Part shown: piece by piece, positions 34,635-41,640 of the stretch | Position numbering within the stretch: the stretch's first letter is position 1 | Layout: each line of letters opens with the position of its first letter | Source of the DNA: Hadarchaeum sp964343275 | GTDB lineage: Archaea > Hadarchaeota > Hadarchaeia > Hadarchaeales > Hadarchaeaceae | Direction of reading: 5' to 3' | Length of the DNA stretch: 46,952 nt | Assembly: GCA_964343275.1 (NCBI GenBank) | Contig: CAYFIY010000009.1 | Coordinates: 1-46,952 of the forward strand | The notes under the pieces: generated by a model | Told to the model about the DNA's origin: nothing | Databases searched by the model: none | The model's input: the letters and a program-made list of their open reading frames with translations, nothing else | Position numbers and translations under genes: made by a program

Positions 34635-35284
34635 TTCTTTACCTCCACCTCAACAGGTTTCCCCATGCTAGTCTTTACGCGGACCGTCTTGACTTTGGTC
34701 AGGTCTCCACCTAGTCTGCGCTCAATCGCATCCATGATTGCTTTGGCGTTCGCTGCAAGTTGTTCATCGTTCATGCTTTCAACTCCTATTTTGGCGTTTA
34801 CCGCGGACTGTTCTTTTGTCGCAATTCGCACGCTCTTCTTTAACCTTTCTATCAATGGATTAGGATCAGTGTTCGGTGGAATTGGTTTTGGCATTTTTCC
34901 TCTCGTTCCTAGTACGGGCCCCAATGCTTTTCCTATCGAGATCATCAAGTCGGCTTGGGCAATGGAAAAGTCGAAATTTTCGGCTATTTTCTTCGCCTGC
35001 CTGCGGTTCTTCTGAAGTTCCCCCACCTCATTTCGTCCCATTACCTGGATCACTCCCGCTGCGCTAGCCTTACGGGCAAGTTCGCCATCTGCGAATGCCA
35101 TGATTCTTTTCGGCTCGCCAGCATGATGGGGCAGTACAACTTCCTCGGCAATTTTACCTTCTGGCTTCTTGGGATCTATGTCCCTAAAAACTACTGAAAT
35201 TTCGAAGCTCTGGCTGAACTTACGCTGTGGCTCAGATGATCTCGCCTGTTTAATTGAGCTGAGTAGGTCCTTAGCTTTTTCCAT
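34631..35284 (-). CDS. rpl1: Ribosomal protein L1
   Basis: A 217-residue L1 protein, normal archaeal length. It shows the two-domain layout with KRIMAFADGELARKA, LMISIGKALGPVLGTRGKMPKPIPP (the conserved rRNA-binding loop) and SMNDEQLAANAKAIMDAIE. L1 binds 23S rRNA in the stalk and in many archaea represses its own operon by binding an mRNA mimic. No such stem is identified here by eye. It sits 4 bases after L11 and overlaps L10. Confidence 0.96.
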   Translation of the reverse strand: MEKAKDLLSSIKQARSSEPQRKFSQSFEISVVFRDIDPKKPEGKIAEEVVLPHHAGEPKRIMAFADGELARKASAAGVIQVMGRNEVGELQKNRRQAKKIAENFDFSIAQADLMISIGKALGPVLGTRGKMPKPIPPNTDPNPLIERLKKSVRIATKEQSAVNAKIGVESMNDEQLAANAKAIMDAIERRLGGDLTKVKTVRVKTSMGKPVEVEVKK

Positions 35285-35288
35285 AGTT

Positions 35289-35765
35289 TCACTTCAGCTC
35301 CTCGTCGTGCGCCCCTTTTTCAATTTCCTGCTGTACCTCTCGGGCATCTTTGTCATCCACGGTTACACCTAAGCTGACGCACGTCCCCAATGCTTCTTTT
35401 ACAGCCGCTTTTAGGTTTTTTGCCAGACTGGTGCCAGATTTTAGCTTGACGATATTGATTAATTGGGAAAGATTCATGTTTCCTACCACTTCTGTGCCCG
35501 ATGTTTTTGCCCCCTTCTCTAGGGCCAGCTCTTTTTTTATGAGGGCGGCAGTAGGTGGAGACCCAACTTCGACTATGAACTCCTTAGTCTTCTTTTTCAC
35601 GATAACGGTAACTGGAACTTTCATCCCAGAAAAAGGACCTGTAGCCTCGTTGATCTTTGCAATGATTTGCCCCACGTTTACTCCCAGCGGGCCCAAAGCT
35701 GGACCTAGCGGTGGTCCAGGGGACGCCTTCCCTCCTTCTACCAAAACTTTTACTCTGGATTCCAT
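35289..35765 (-). CDS. rpl11: Ribosomal protein L11
   Basis: A 158-residue L11 protein. The N-terminal segment GGKASPGPPLGPALGPLGVN, PFSGMKVPVTVIVKKKTK and the C-terminal AVKEALGTCVSLGVTVDDKDA are all family signatures. Archaeal L11 has this longer C-terminus compared with bacteria. It is the first gene of the L11-L1-L10-L12 operon and is separated from the upstream OB-fold gene by about 143 bases that probably hold a promoter. A GGTTGAT ribosome binding site lies upstream of ATG 35765. Confidence 0.96.
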   Translation of the reverse strand: MESRVKVLVEGGKASPGPPLGPALGPLGVNVGQIIAKINEATGPFSGMKVPVTVIVKKKTKEFIVEVGSPPTAALIKKELALEKGAKTSGTEVVGNMNLSQLINIVKLKSGTSLAKNLKAAVKEALGTCVSLGVTVDDKDAREVQQEIEKGAHDEELK

Positions 35766-35810
35766 ATTGTATCAACCTTAACTTAGTGATCGTTCCATCA
35801 AAAATAAGCT

Positions 35811-35824
35811 GCAAATATTAAAAA
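35811..35824 (-). promoter_or_regulatory. Probable TATA box of the rpl11 operon
   Basis: On the minus strand this reads TTTTTAATATTTGC, an AT-rich archaeal TATA-like element located about 46-60 bases upstream of the rpl11 ATG. That leaves room for a short leader with a GGTTGAT ribosome binding site. The intergenic space between the OB-fold gene and rpl11 is otherwise non-coding. Assignment is by sequence and position. Confidence 0.4.
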
Positions 35825-35908
35825 CACTATGGTCTTTTGGCAAATGAGCAAGTATCTCCCCTTGTCTGGACGAAGCTAAAATCTGCGGGCAGTTGGTTCC
35901 AAAGATAC

Positions 35909-36199
35909 TTAGCTTATGACTTCCAGTTTGCCGTAAATACCTGAGCTTACTTGGACCTCATCTCGGAACAATCTCGAGTATCCGTTAGTAATCTTTATCT
36001 TGTTGCCGACTTTAACGCGTTCTATATCTGCATCCCACAACGAAACCTTTACACGGCCCGAGTCGTCTTCCCCTATCGCTGTTGTCACTTTACCTTCCTG
36101 CCCATCCTTTCTTGTGTAGGCCCGGGTCTCCTCTATCTCAACTATTGTGAGTTCTATTTCGATGCTTCGCATGTCAGCCTTCAAATCGCTTGCTTTCAT
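35909..36199 (-). CDS. Single OB-fold nucleic-acid-binding protein (RPA/SOSS-B-like)
   Basis: A 96-residue protein made of one OB fold: ELTIVEIEETRAYTRKDGQEGKV, ATAIGEDDSGRVKVSLWD, DIERVKVGNKIKITNGYSR, and a C-terminal strand. The VKVSLWD and KVGNKIKI patterns match archaeal single-stranded DNA-binding RPA-like and SOSS-B1-like proteins. The ATG overlaps the stop of spt5 (ATGA), so it is coupled to transcription elongation genes. It could bind ssDNA or RNA; the ligand is not known. It sits between Spt5 and L11, where these two genes are usually adjacent. Confidence 0.8.
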   Translation of the reverse strand: MKASDLKADMRSIEIELTIVEIEETRAYTRKDGQEGKVTTAIGEDDSGRVKVSLWDADIERVKVGNKIKITNGYSRLFRDEVQVSSGIYGKLEVIS

Positions 36200-36672
36200 T
36201 GCTCTCCCTCCTTTTCCTTTTTCTGTAAGATCTTTACAGAATCTCCTCTAACAGTAACTGGGATGGGAACCGTAGCTTCGAAAAGCTCAACGGTTATTTC
36301 CTCTTTGCCTTCGTCAACCCTAATGATTCTAGCGCGCTCTCCGCGGAACGGACCAGAGACTAGCTCCACCATATCACCTATCTCCATACCAACAACTGCG
36401 GCTTTCGGCTCCAGGAATTGCTCTATTTGGTCTAATGGGACCTCCCCTGCCACCATGCCCTTTCCCTGCTTGATACCAACGCGTGCCCGTTCGACGGTAG
36501 TCTTCCCTAGCGCCTCGATAAATATGTAACCCCTTATTCCCGTAGGGGCTAGGACCGTCTTGATAGGTAGGGTGTAACTTTTAGCCCTTGTTGCAATCAT
36601 ATCTGTCGTGTTTTTTTCCTGACCAATAGTGGTCCTGATTGCAAATATGGCTGGTTTTTGAACTTCTTCCAC
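36196..36672 (-). CDS. spt5: Transcription elongation factor Spt5 (archaeal NusG)
   Basis: A 158-residue Spt5. The N-terminal NGN domain (IFAIRTTIGQEKNTTDMIATRA, GYIFIEALGKTTVERA) is followed by a KOW domain with MEIGDMVELVSGPFRGERARI and PVTVRGDSVKIL. It binds the RNA polymerase clamp with Spt4 and keeps elongation processive. The order secE-spt5-OB-L11 on the minus strand matches the archaeal arrangement apart from the inserted OB gene. Length is normal. Confidence 0.95.
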   Translation of the reverse strand: MEEVQKPAIFAIRTTIGQEKNTTDMIATRAKSYTLPIKTVLAPTGIRGYIFIEALGKTTVERARVGIKQGKGMVAGEVPLDQIEQFLEPKAAVVGMEIGDMVELVSGPFRGERARIIRVDEGKEEITVELFEATVPIPVTVRGDSVKILQKKEKEGEQ

Positions 36673-36684
36673 TATGGAATCACC

Positions 36685-36861
36685 CTAAGGACTTACCAGT
36701 ATCCCCTCAATTAAAAAATTGGCGAACATAATGGCAAATCCAACGAAGCCAATGATGAGAATTCCTATCCCTGCGACCTTCGCTACCTGCATGTATTCTC
36801 CCTTATCGGGCTTTTTCGCTATCGCTAATATTCGTCTGGCCTCATACAGAAATTTACGCAT
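36685..36861 (-). CDS. secE: Preprotein translocase subunit SecE (Sec61 gamma)
   Basis: A 58-residue gene too short for most ORF listings. The translation is MRKFLYEARRILAIAKK, a short linker, then a single hydrophobic helix (GIGILIIGFVGFAIMFANFL) and a short outside tail. This is the archaeal SecE/Sec61-gamma plan: amphipathic cytoplasmic helix plus one membrane span that clamps SecY. The ATG (36859-36861) overlaps the ftsZ stop (TAATG) and the gene ends 12 bases before spt5, where secE is always expected. Confidence 0.9.
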   Translation of the reverse strand: MRKFLYEARRILAIAKKPDKGEYMQVAKVAGIGILIIGFVGFAIMFANFLIEGILVSP

Positions 36862-38003
36862 TAAACGTCCTCTAGTCCCAACTCTATGGGTTCATCCGGT
36901 TTAAGCGGCTTTTCTCCAGGAACCAATGCATATGGTGAGTGTACACCGGAGAGAACCACCATGACTCTCACAGAATTTTTCATGTCCTGTGATATCTGAG
37001 CTCCCCAAATGACTTGCGCATCTTGGTCCAGTGATTCAGAAACACGAGAAACCATCTTCTGGGCTTCTTCTAAGGTCATGTCAGGACTACCTACGATGTT
37101 TAGAAGAGCTCCATTGGCTCCCGTGATATCCACGTCGAGCAGGGGGCTGTTTAGTGCCTCTTCTGCGGCTTCCACGCTTCTATTTTCGGTATCGGATTCT
37201 CCTATGCCGATCATGGCAATTCCACCATTTTGGAGCACGGCGCGAACATCAGCGAAGTCCAAGTTAATCAAACCAGGTGTTGTTATCATCTCGGTTACGC
37301 CTTTTATTGCTTCTATTAAAAGCGTGTCGGAAACCTTGAATGCGGCCCCTACTGGGAGGTCAGGAGTCATCTCCAGTAGCTTATCGTTCGGGACGACCAC
37401 GACGGTGTCGGTAACTGCACGAAGTCGCTCCAATCCCTGTTCAGCGTTTAACCTTCGCCTGGTTCCTTCAACGGTGAAGGGGAGCGTCACAACTGCCACA
37501 GTAAGCGCGCCCAACTTCTTGGCCACTTCCGCAACCACCGGAGCTGAACCTGTGCCTGTGCCACCACCCAACCCACACGTGATGAAGACAAGGTCTGCTC
37601 CATAAACAAAATCCTTTATTGTCGTTTCGTCCTCCCTAGCGGCGGCCTCGCCTTTTTCGGGATTATTTCCAGCTCCGAGCCCGCGTGTCAGATCTTGTCC
37701 AATTAGCATCTTGCGATCGGCAGTGGTGTAGAGGAGATCTTGAGCGTCCGTGTTTATAGCTACGGTCTGAGCGCCGCGAATTCCAATCCCCATCATGCGG
37801 GAGACAGTATTACAGCCTGCTCCACCGCATCCTACTGTGATAATTCCTGCCTTAGACCGTTGCAAAATTTGTTCTAGTTCCTCCGTGGTAATTCCTTTCG
37901 TTTCAGTTGTGGTTCTATCGGGTGTAGTTTTCAATGCTTTTGTCAAGGCAAATCCGGTTTCAGGGGTGAACACGGCATTTTCGATCTTTTTCAAATAAAT
38001 CAC
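36861..38003 (-). CDS. ftsZ: Cell division GTPase FtsZ
   Basis: A 380-residue tubulin homolog. GCGGAGCNTVSRM, the tubulin signature GLGGGTGTGSAPVVAE, and the T7 loop with NLDFADVRAVL are present, with an archaeal-style N-terminal extension of about 55 residues before the GTPase core. The C-terminal region ends with PDEPIELGLEDV, a short conserved tail that can bind a membrane anchor such as SepF (encoded at 41260). GTG 38003 is the likely start, preceded by GGGAGTGA. It heads the ftsZ-secE-spt5 stretch. Confidence 0.96.
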   Translation of the reverse strand: MIYLKKIENAVFTPETGFALTKALKTTPDRTTTETKGITTEELEQILQRSKAGIITVGCGGAGCNTVSRMMGIGIRGAQTVAINTDAQDLLYTTADRKMLIGQDLTRGLGAGNNPEKGEAAAREDETTIKDFVYGADLVFITCGLGGGTGTGSAPVVAEVAKKLGALTVAVVTLPFTVEGTRRRLNAEQGLERLRAVTDTVVVVPNDKLLEMTPDLPVGAAFKVSDTLLIEAIKGVTEMITTPGLINLDFADVRAVLQNGGIAMIGIGESDTENRSVEAAEEALNSPLLDVDITGANGALLNIVGSPDMTLEEAQKMVSRVSESLDQDAQVIWGAQISQDMKNSVRVMVVLSGVHSPYALVPGEKPLKPDEPIELGLEDV

Positions 38004-38040
38004 TCACTCCCGTCTCAAGGGATTCTCCTCGCATATCGAT

Positions 38041-38832
38041 TTAAAGCTTTTCCTGAGTAATAATATCTTTCGAGCGTTCGGCGCGAATCCCTAATCTATC
38101 TGCCGTTTTTTGGCATATGGCTCTACGTTCGGTGCTCAAACCCTTCCAGTCAAGTGCCAAAAACTGCGCTAGCCCACGGGTACGTGAGACAGCAAGTTCT
38201 ATCAACTTTTCGTCAAATTTTAGATATTTGGGAAGAATGTGTCCTATACCCAGGTTGGTATGCAGTGTAATTTCGGTATGGCGTGGAGCATAATGTGGAC
38301 CTCCGAGACCGACGGCATTCGAGCATTTCGCAGGTGAGATGGCCGCTTTCATTATCGCGTGAGCAACGATTTCTCCAGCCCTCTGGTTGCTCCATTCTTC
38401 CATGGTGCTTCCGATTTCAACAAAGGTAACCGGAATATCAAGATTTGATGGTCCATGGTGGGTGGACTCAAGTGAAACACTGTGGGGAAGTTCAAGTTCA
38501 TCACGCGCAGCCACCAGCGATACCAACGCCGACTTGATGGTTGGAGGCGAAGCTAACGCCATCTTATGGAGTTCGAGTTCACCAGGGACGTGAACAGTAA
38601 AAGAAGGTCTACCAGTAGCGCTAGCGTGTCTCGAAGCGACTATTACTTCATCAGCTTTCAGGGAGAGCGTGGTTAACTTAGTAGTTTCTTTATCGGTCAT
38701 TACCATTCCTACATTATTGAAAATGTAATCAACTTCCGGGCCTGACGTTCTCTCAAAGTCGTAAAATTCTAGTAGTTGTGCGGCGATATTTTTTGCCGCT
38801 TTGTCCTTTGATGAGGCAAGTATCAGTTTCAT
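38041..38832 (-). CDS. dtdA: D-aminoacyl-tRNA deacylase, archaeal/plant DTD2 type
   Basis: A 263-residue DtdA/GEK1-family enzyme that hydrolyses D-amino acids from tRNA and so recycles mischarged tRNA. Family motifs are THHGPSNLDIPVTFVEIGSTMEEW in the middle and GLGGPHYAPRHTE, both histidine-rich and conserved in the active site. Length is normal for the archaeal enzyme. It is 37 bases upstream of ftsZ on the same strand and next to tRNA-Val. ATG 38832 is the family-consistent start. Confidence 0.93.
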   Translation of the reverse strand: MKLILASSKDKAAKNIAAQLLEFYDFERTSGPEVDYIFNNVGMVMTDKETTKLTTLSLKADEVIVASRHASATGRPSFTVHVPGELELHKMALASPPTIKSALVSLVAARDELELPHSVSLESTHHGPSNLDIPVTFVEIGSTMEEWSNQRAGEIVAHAIMKAAISPAKCSNAVGLGGPHYAPRHTEITLHTNLGIGHILPKYLKFDEKLIELAVSRTRGLAQFLALDWKGLSTERRAICQKTADRLGIRAERSKDIITQEKL

Positions 38833-38910
38833 TAAAGCAACTAAGGCAGGTATTAAAAAATAGGTTATGCAAGGTGAACTCAGATAGATGATTTCAATCC
38901 AAATTATAAC

Positions 38911-38986
38911 TGGTGGGCCCGGCGCGATTCGAACGCGCGACCTTCACCGTGTCAGGGTGACGTCATAACCACTAGACTACGGGCCC
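38911..38986 (-). tRNA. tRNA-Val(GAC)
   Basis: Read on the minus strand, the 76-base gene folds into a full cloverleaf. The acceptor GGGCCCG pairs with CGGGCCC, the anticodon loop is CTGACAC with anticodon GAC flanked by the stem TCACC/GGTGA, and the T loop has GTTCGAATC. The discriminator is A and CCA is encoded (38911-38913). A CTTTATG element (39011-39017) about 25-30 bases upstream of the 5' end is a plausible TATA box. No intron. Confidence 0.93.
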
Positions 38987-39076
38987 CATTTAGAGACTCA
39001 AATTTATGGACATAAAGCTTAGTGGTAAGCCCTTCGACATGCACTAATAATATTCAGATGAGTTTTATTGAGGTCT

Positions 39077-39486
39077 ATGGAGTATTGGGCTTGTTCTAAG
39101 TGCGGTAGAAAATTCTCTAAGCGTTGACAATCACATTCGTGCATCTCTTTGGTTTTGAACTATCACTTCCAAGGAAGGCGTGAACTGAGAAAGCTGTTCG
39201 GAGAGCTTCTAAGGCGAACAAATTGATATGGTCCAGTGAAAATAGATGTGGTGAAGTCGGCGATAAACTTTAGTAGAAAATACCACTTCGCAATGGTCTA
39301 CGTTTTAAAGGACGGCTTGAAGTTAGATTTTGCTCTGTCTGAGGAGATCGATAACACGATAATTCTAATCACCCGCAAGGACGGGAATAGATATTTACAC
39401 TTCATTAAGGTTCCAGCACCGACGAAATTGATGAGGAGCTGATGTTTGAAAAAAATCATATGAACTTAACAAATAAGCCAGATTGA
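39077..39486 (+). pseudogene. DUF5655-like protein gene with two TGA stops and a frameshift
   Basis: ATG 39077 opens a frame with the zinc-finger start EYWACSKCGRKFSKR, then TGA 39125-39127, QSHSC and the helix RRELRKLFGELLRRTN, TGA 39224-39226, and then YGPVKIDVVKSAINFSRKYHFAM and the remaining strands. Near 39415-39422 the frame shifts to TDEIDEELMFEK, with TGA at 39484-39486. The zinc motif C-x2-C...H-x-C and the following domain resemble small DUF5655 proteins of unknown function. The stretch 39236-39442 alone is an ORF but not a whole protein. The lesions indicate a decaying gene. Confidence 0.68.
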
Positions 39487-39530
39487 TGACATTGTTAGCG
39501 ACATAGTTAGCCGGATTTCAAGTTTCTTTG

Positions 39531-40049
39531 TCACCACCAACCAAGCCTCCAATAGATTATTCTGAAAATTATCAATCCAACCATACCTGCGATTATCGGC
39601 CAAATACTCAACGATTCAAAGTTGATTATCCCTATGCCGTACATCGGCTCCAGGCCACCATAAGATAATTGCATAAATGTAAAGAATGAAAGCAATAGCT
39701 TAGCTATGATATCTTCGATGGTGGACCAGAGCACGAAAAACATCGCAGCTGTTCCCAACCCACCTGAGCTGAAAATAAGCAGGGTATGAATCAGGCTCTT
39801 GGATGTTGGCGTTATGTTGACGTAACCATAGACGTTAAAAAAACTTATTCCGTAGAATGCGTTTGCCTCGTAGTCAAGGGCTCGAGCCACGATTAAGTGG
39901 AATGTTTCGTGGATGACTACCGAGAGACCTAAAAATACCATGAAGAGAATGATGCCTCTCTTTAGGTCATTAATCGTGCGTACTTTTTTCTTCCTCCGCT
40001 TTGGAACTATCGTCAGGTTGTCAGACCCCCCACTAGATATTCCGGGCAT
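39531..40049 (-). CDS. Putative membrane zinc metalloprotease with HExxH motif
   Basis: A 172-residue integral membrane protein. A basic N-terminus (RRKKKVRTINDLKRG) precedes a first membrane helix that contains VVIHETFHLIVA, an HExxH zinc motif, and three further hydrophobic segments (LIHTLLIFSSGGLGTAAMFFV, LLLSFFTFMQL, IIAGMVGLIIFRIIYW). This resembles small M50/DUF3267-like membrane peptidases, but a second metal ligand of the NPxxD kind is not obvious. It lies between a pseudogene and tRNA-Ala with no functional partner visible. I do not recognise the exact family. Confidence 0.68.
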   Translation of the reverse strand: MPGISSGGSDNLTIVPKRRKKKVRTINDLKRGIILFMVFLGLSVVIHETFHLIVARALDYEANAFYGISFFNVYGYVNITPTSKSLIHTLLIFSSGGLGTAAMFFVLWSTIEDIIAKLLLSFFTFMQLSYGGLEPMYGIGIINFESLSIWPIIAGMVGLIIFRIIYWRLGWW

Positions 40050-40104
40050 AAGAGTTAACTATTTAGAAAATATCGCGAAAAATAATTTACATCTATCTAA
40101 AATA

Positions 40105-40196
40105 TGGTGGACCGGGCGGGACTCGAACCCGCGACCTCCCGCATTTTGGTTTTGGCGAATGCCAAGCGGGTGATCTTCCAACTGATCCACCGGCCC
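40105..40196 (-). tRNA. tRNA-Ala(GGC) with a 16-base intron
   Basis: On the minus strand the acceptor GGGCCGG pairs with CCGGTCC, giving the G3-U70 pair that identifies alanine tRNA. The anticodon stem is CCCGC/GCGGG and the mature loop TTGGCAT carries anticodon GGC. A 16-base insert (40144-40159) follows position 37, the canonical archaeal intron site, and could pair with the anticodon (TTGGC with GCCAA). Splicing leaves 76 bases with encoded CCA (40105-40107) and GTTCGAGTC in the T loop. Exact intron boundaries could shift by a base or two. Confidence 0.9.
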
Positions 40197-40268
40197 GTCG
40201 GAGAAATAGTTGGCAGGTAGCCTTAAGAGATTTTGTAAAGCGAAAAAAACTTGATTTTAGGGAGATAG

Positions 40269-40451
40269 CTATCGGAGTCTTCGTCCTTGGACGGTCTTAA
40301 CCTTCCAATTATAGCGGTTTATGCGCCGAGAACGTCCATAGCCACAAGCGGCACAAACTCCTCTTTGAGCATGATAAGCTCGCCTTCCGCAACGCCTGCA
40401 TCGGATATGCATGACTTTATGCTTTTTACCCATCGATGCTGTGCCTTTGAC
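40269..40451 (-). CDS. rpl37e: Ribosomal protein L37e, apparent GTC start
   Basis: A 60-residue zinc-ribbon ribosomal protein: KGTASMGKKHKVMHIRCRRC, then GRRAYH and CAACGYGRSRR, with the four zinc cysteines in C-x2-C pairs. L37e normally begins with a Met/Val followed by KGTxSxGKR, so the residue before KGTAS should be the start. Here that codon is GTC (40449-40451), preceded 5 bases upstream by GGTGATC, a perfect match to the archaeal 16S 3' end. The only nearby ATG (40433) would drop KGTAS. The ribosome binding site overlaps the stop of the LSm gene. Confidence 0.85.
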   Translation of the reverse strand, partial: VKGTASMGKKHKVMHIRCRRCGRRAYHAQRGVCAACGYGRSRRINRYNWKVKTVQGRRLR

Positions 40452-40458
40452 CGTCTGA

Positions 40459-40683
40459 TCACCCAGCTGGGGAGATGAAGACCACGCTGTCTCCGCGAAT
40501 GACCATCGTCCCGTAGCGCTTAGTGGTCTCTCCACTTTGTAGTTCTTCGGCTTCATCGAGCACAATGTTCACGTGTACGTCGAAGCCGCTAAGCTTTCCA
40601 CGAAATTCACGACCACCTTTGAGCCCAACTAAGACCGACGACCCAAGTGCTTTATTTAGTACATCTAATGGTCGATGACTCAT
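40459..40683 (-). CDS. lsm: Sm-like (LSm) RNA-binding protein
   Basis: A 74-residue Sm fold protein, the single-domain archaeal SmAP type. The Sm1 region is VLVGLKGGREFRGKLSGFDVHVNIVLDEAEE and Sm2 is MVIRGDSVVFISP. These proteins form heptameric rings that bind U-rich RNA. ATG 40683 is preferred over the upstream ATGs at 40692-40695, with GGTTGATGAT upstream. The stop (TGA) coincides with the ribosome binding site of L37e, the conserved LSm-L37e pair of archaea. Confidence 0.95.
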   Translation of the reverse strand: MSHRPLDVLNKALGSSVLVGLKGGREFRGKLSGFDVHVNIVLDEAEELQSGETTKRYGTMVIRGDSVVFISPAG

Positions 40684-40741
40684 TGAAATCATCAACCTTT
40701 CACCAGTTCGCTATTTAAGTTTATCGAGCAAAATACCTTTC

Positions 40742-41227
40742 ATGCCTTCCGCAAGGCGTTATAGGCCCCGTAAAGGGGATGTAAAAGAGCTGTTGGAAGC
40801 GGTTAAAAAGAAGTTTGGAGAATCTATCTTTGATGAAATTGGTAGAGATTTAGAGATATTAAAACTCGAAACCCAAGTCGAGTTGATAATCAGTGAGGAC
40901 AAGATAATTTTTTTCAGAAAGGGTGGGGAAATTTATCCAACTCTGAACAACGTGGATATGTTCAATCTTGGTCGAGTTACTGTGGACATGGGGGCGGTGC
41001 CATACGTGGCTAGCGGCGCCGACGTGATGGGTCCAGGCGTGGTATCTGTTGATCCTGGTATAAAACAGGGAAATATTATTAAGGTGGTTGACGAGCGACA
41101 CGAAAAATCTATAGCCGTGGGTTTGGCACTTACTGCAAGTGAAGATATGGTAGCCCCTAAAGGAAAGGTTGTCAAAAATATCCACCACGTGGGAGATAAG
41201 ATATGGCCGCTGTTGGAAAAAGGTTAA
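40742..41227 (+). CDS. PUA-domain RNA-binding protein, MCT-1/Tma20-like
   Basis: A 161-residue protein with an N-terminal domain (RRYRPRKGDVKELLEAVKKK, VELIISEDKIIFFRK, YPTLNNVDM) and a C-terminal PUA domain: VPYVASGADVMGPGVVSVDP, IKQGNIIKVVDERHEKSIAVG. The layout matches archaeal COG2016-type proteins related to eukaryotic MCT-1/Tma20, which act on tRNA/40S complexes in translation. The archaeal role is not established. The start ATG 40742 is the first codon of the conserved part. It is followed by sepF, 33 bases away. Confidence 0.87.
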   Translation: MPSARRYRPRKGDVKELLEAVKKKFGESIFDEIGRDLEILKLETQVELIISEDKIIFFRKGGEIYPTLNNVDMFNLGRVTVDMGAVPYVASGADVMGPGVVSVDPGIKQGNIIKVVDERHEKSIAVGLALTASEDMVAPKGKVVKNIHHVGDKIWPLLEKG

Positions 41228-41259
41228 ATATTTGTTAGTTCATATTTTCCCGAGAGTAT

Positions 41260-41634
41260 ATGAAGTCCCTGAAGAAGATTTTAGGTAAACCAGGTCGAGA
41301 GCCCGAGACCGTTTCGGAAGTTCCTGTTATGGAACTTGATGCTGGACAAAGGCTTGGAAAGGTTGGAGAACTCGAGCCCATCTACATCAAGAGTGTAGAA
41401 CTGAACAGCTTGATGGATGTCGATGAGGCAGCGGATGAGATAAGGGCAGGAAACATAGTTATCTTGGATATAAGTGTGTTGATGAATCAGGATCCCAACG
41501 AACTCAAAAGAGCGATTGACCAGATCAAGGGGGTCTGTCAGGGTATAGGTGGCGATATAGGACGTCTGACTAATACCAAAGTAATCGCCACGCCAAAATT
41601 CGTCAGCTTACAATTTAAAAAATCCTCTATCTAG
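41260..41634 (+). CDS. sepF: SepF-like cell division protein
   Basis: A 124-residue archaeal SepF. The first ten residues (MKSLKKILGK) form an amphipathic membrane-targeting helix; a variable linker is followed by the SepF core with YIKSVELNSLMDVDEAADEI, GNIVILDISVLMN and AIDQIKGVCQGIGGDIGRLT. In archaea that divide with FtsZ, SepF anchors it to the membrane. FtsZ is encoded about 3 kb away (36861-38003), so both partners are in this window. The start lies in AT-rich sequence downstream of the PUA gene. Confidence 0.88.
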   Translation: MKSLKKILGKPGREPETVSEVPVMELDAGQRLGKVGELEPIYIKSVELNSLMDVDEAADEIRAGNIVILDISVLMNQDPNELKRAIDQIKGVCQGIGGDIGRLTNTKVIATPKFVSLQFKKSSI

Positions 41635-41640
41635 TTCGGT

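Noticed and set aside
37009..37605. A 198-residue plus-strand ORF over ftsZ.
   Set aside because: Antisense shadow; the opposite strand carries the tubulin GGGTGTGSA signature.
39125..39226. TGA codons as selenocysteine or other recoding.
   Set aside because: They do not occupy cysteine positions, no recoding stem was recognised, and a third lesion (frameshift) follows.
39236..39442. A 68-residue plus-strand ORF taken as a small gene.
   Set aside because: It is the middle of the DUF5655-like pseudogene; homology continues both upstream past two TGA codons and downstream in another frame.
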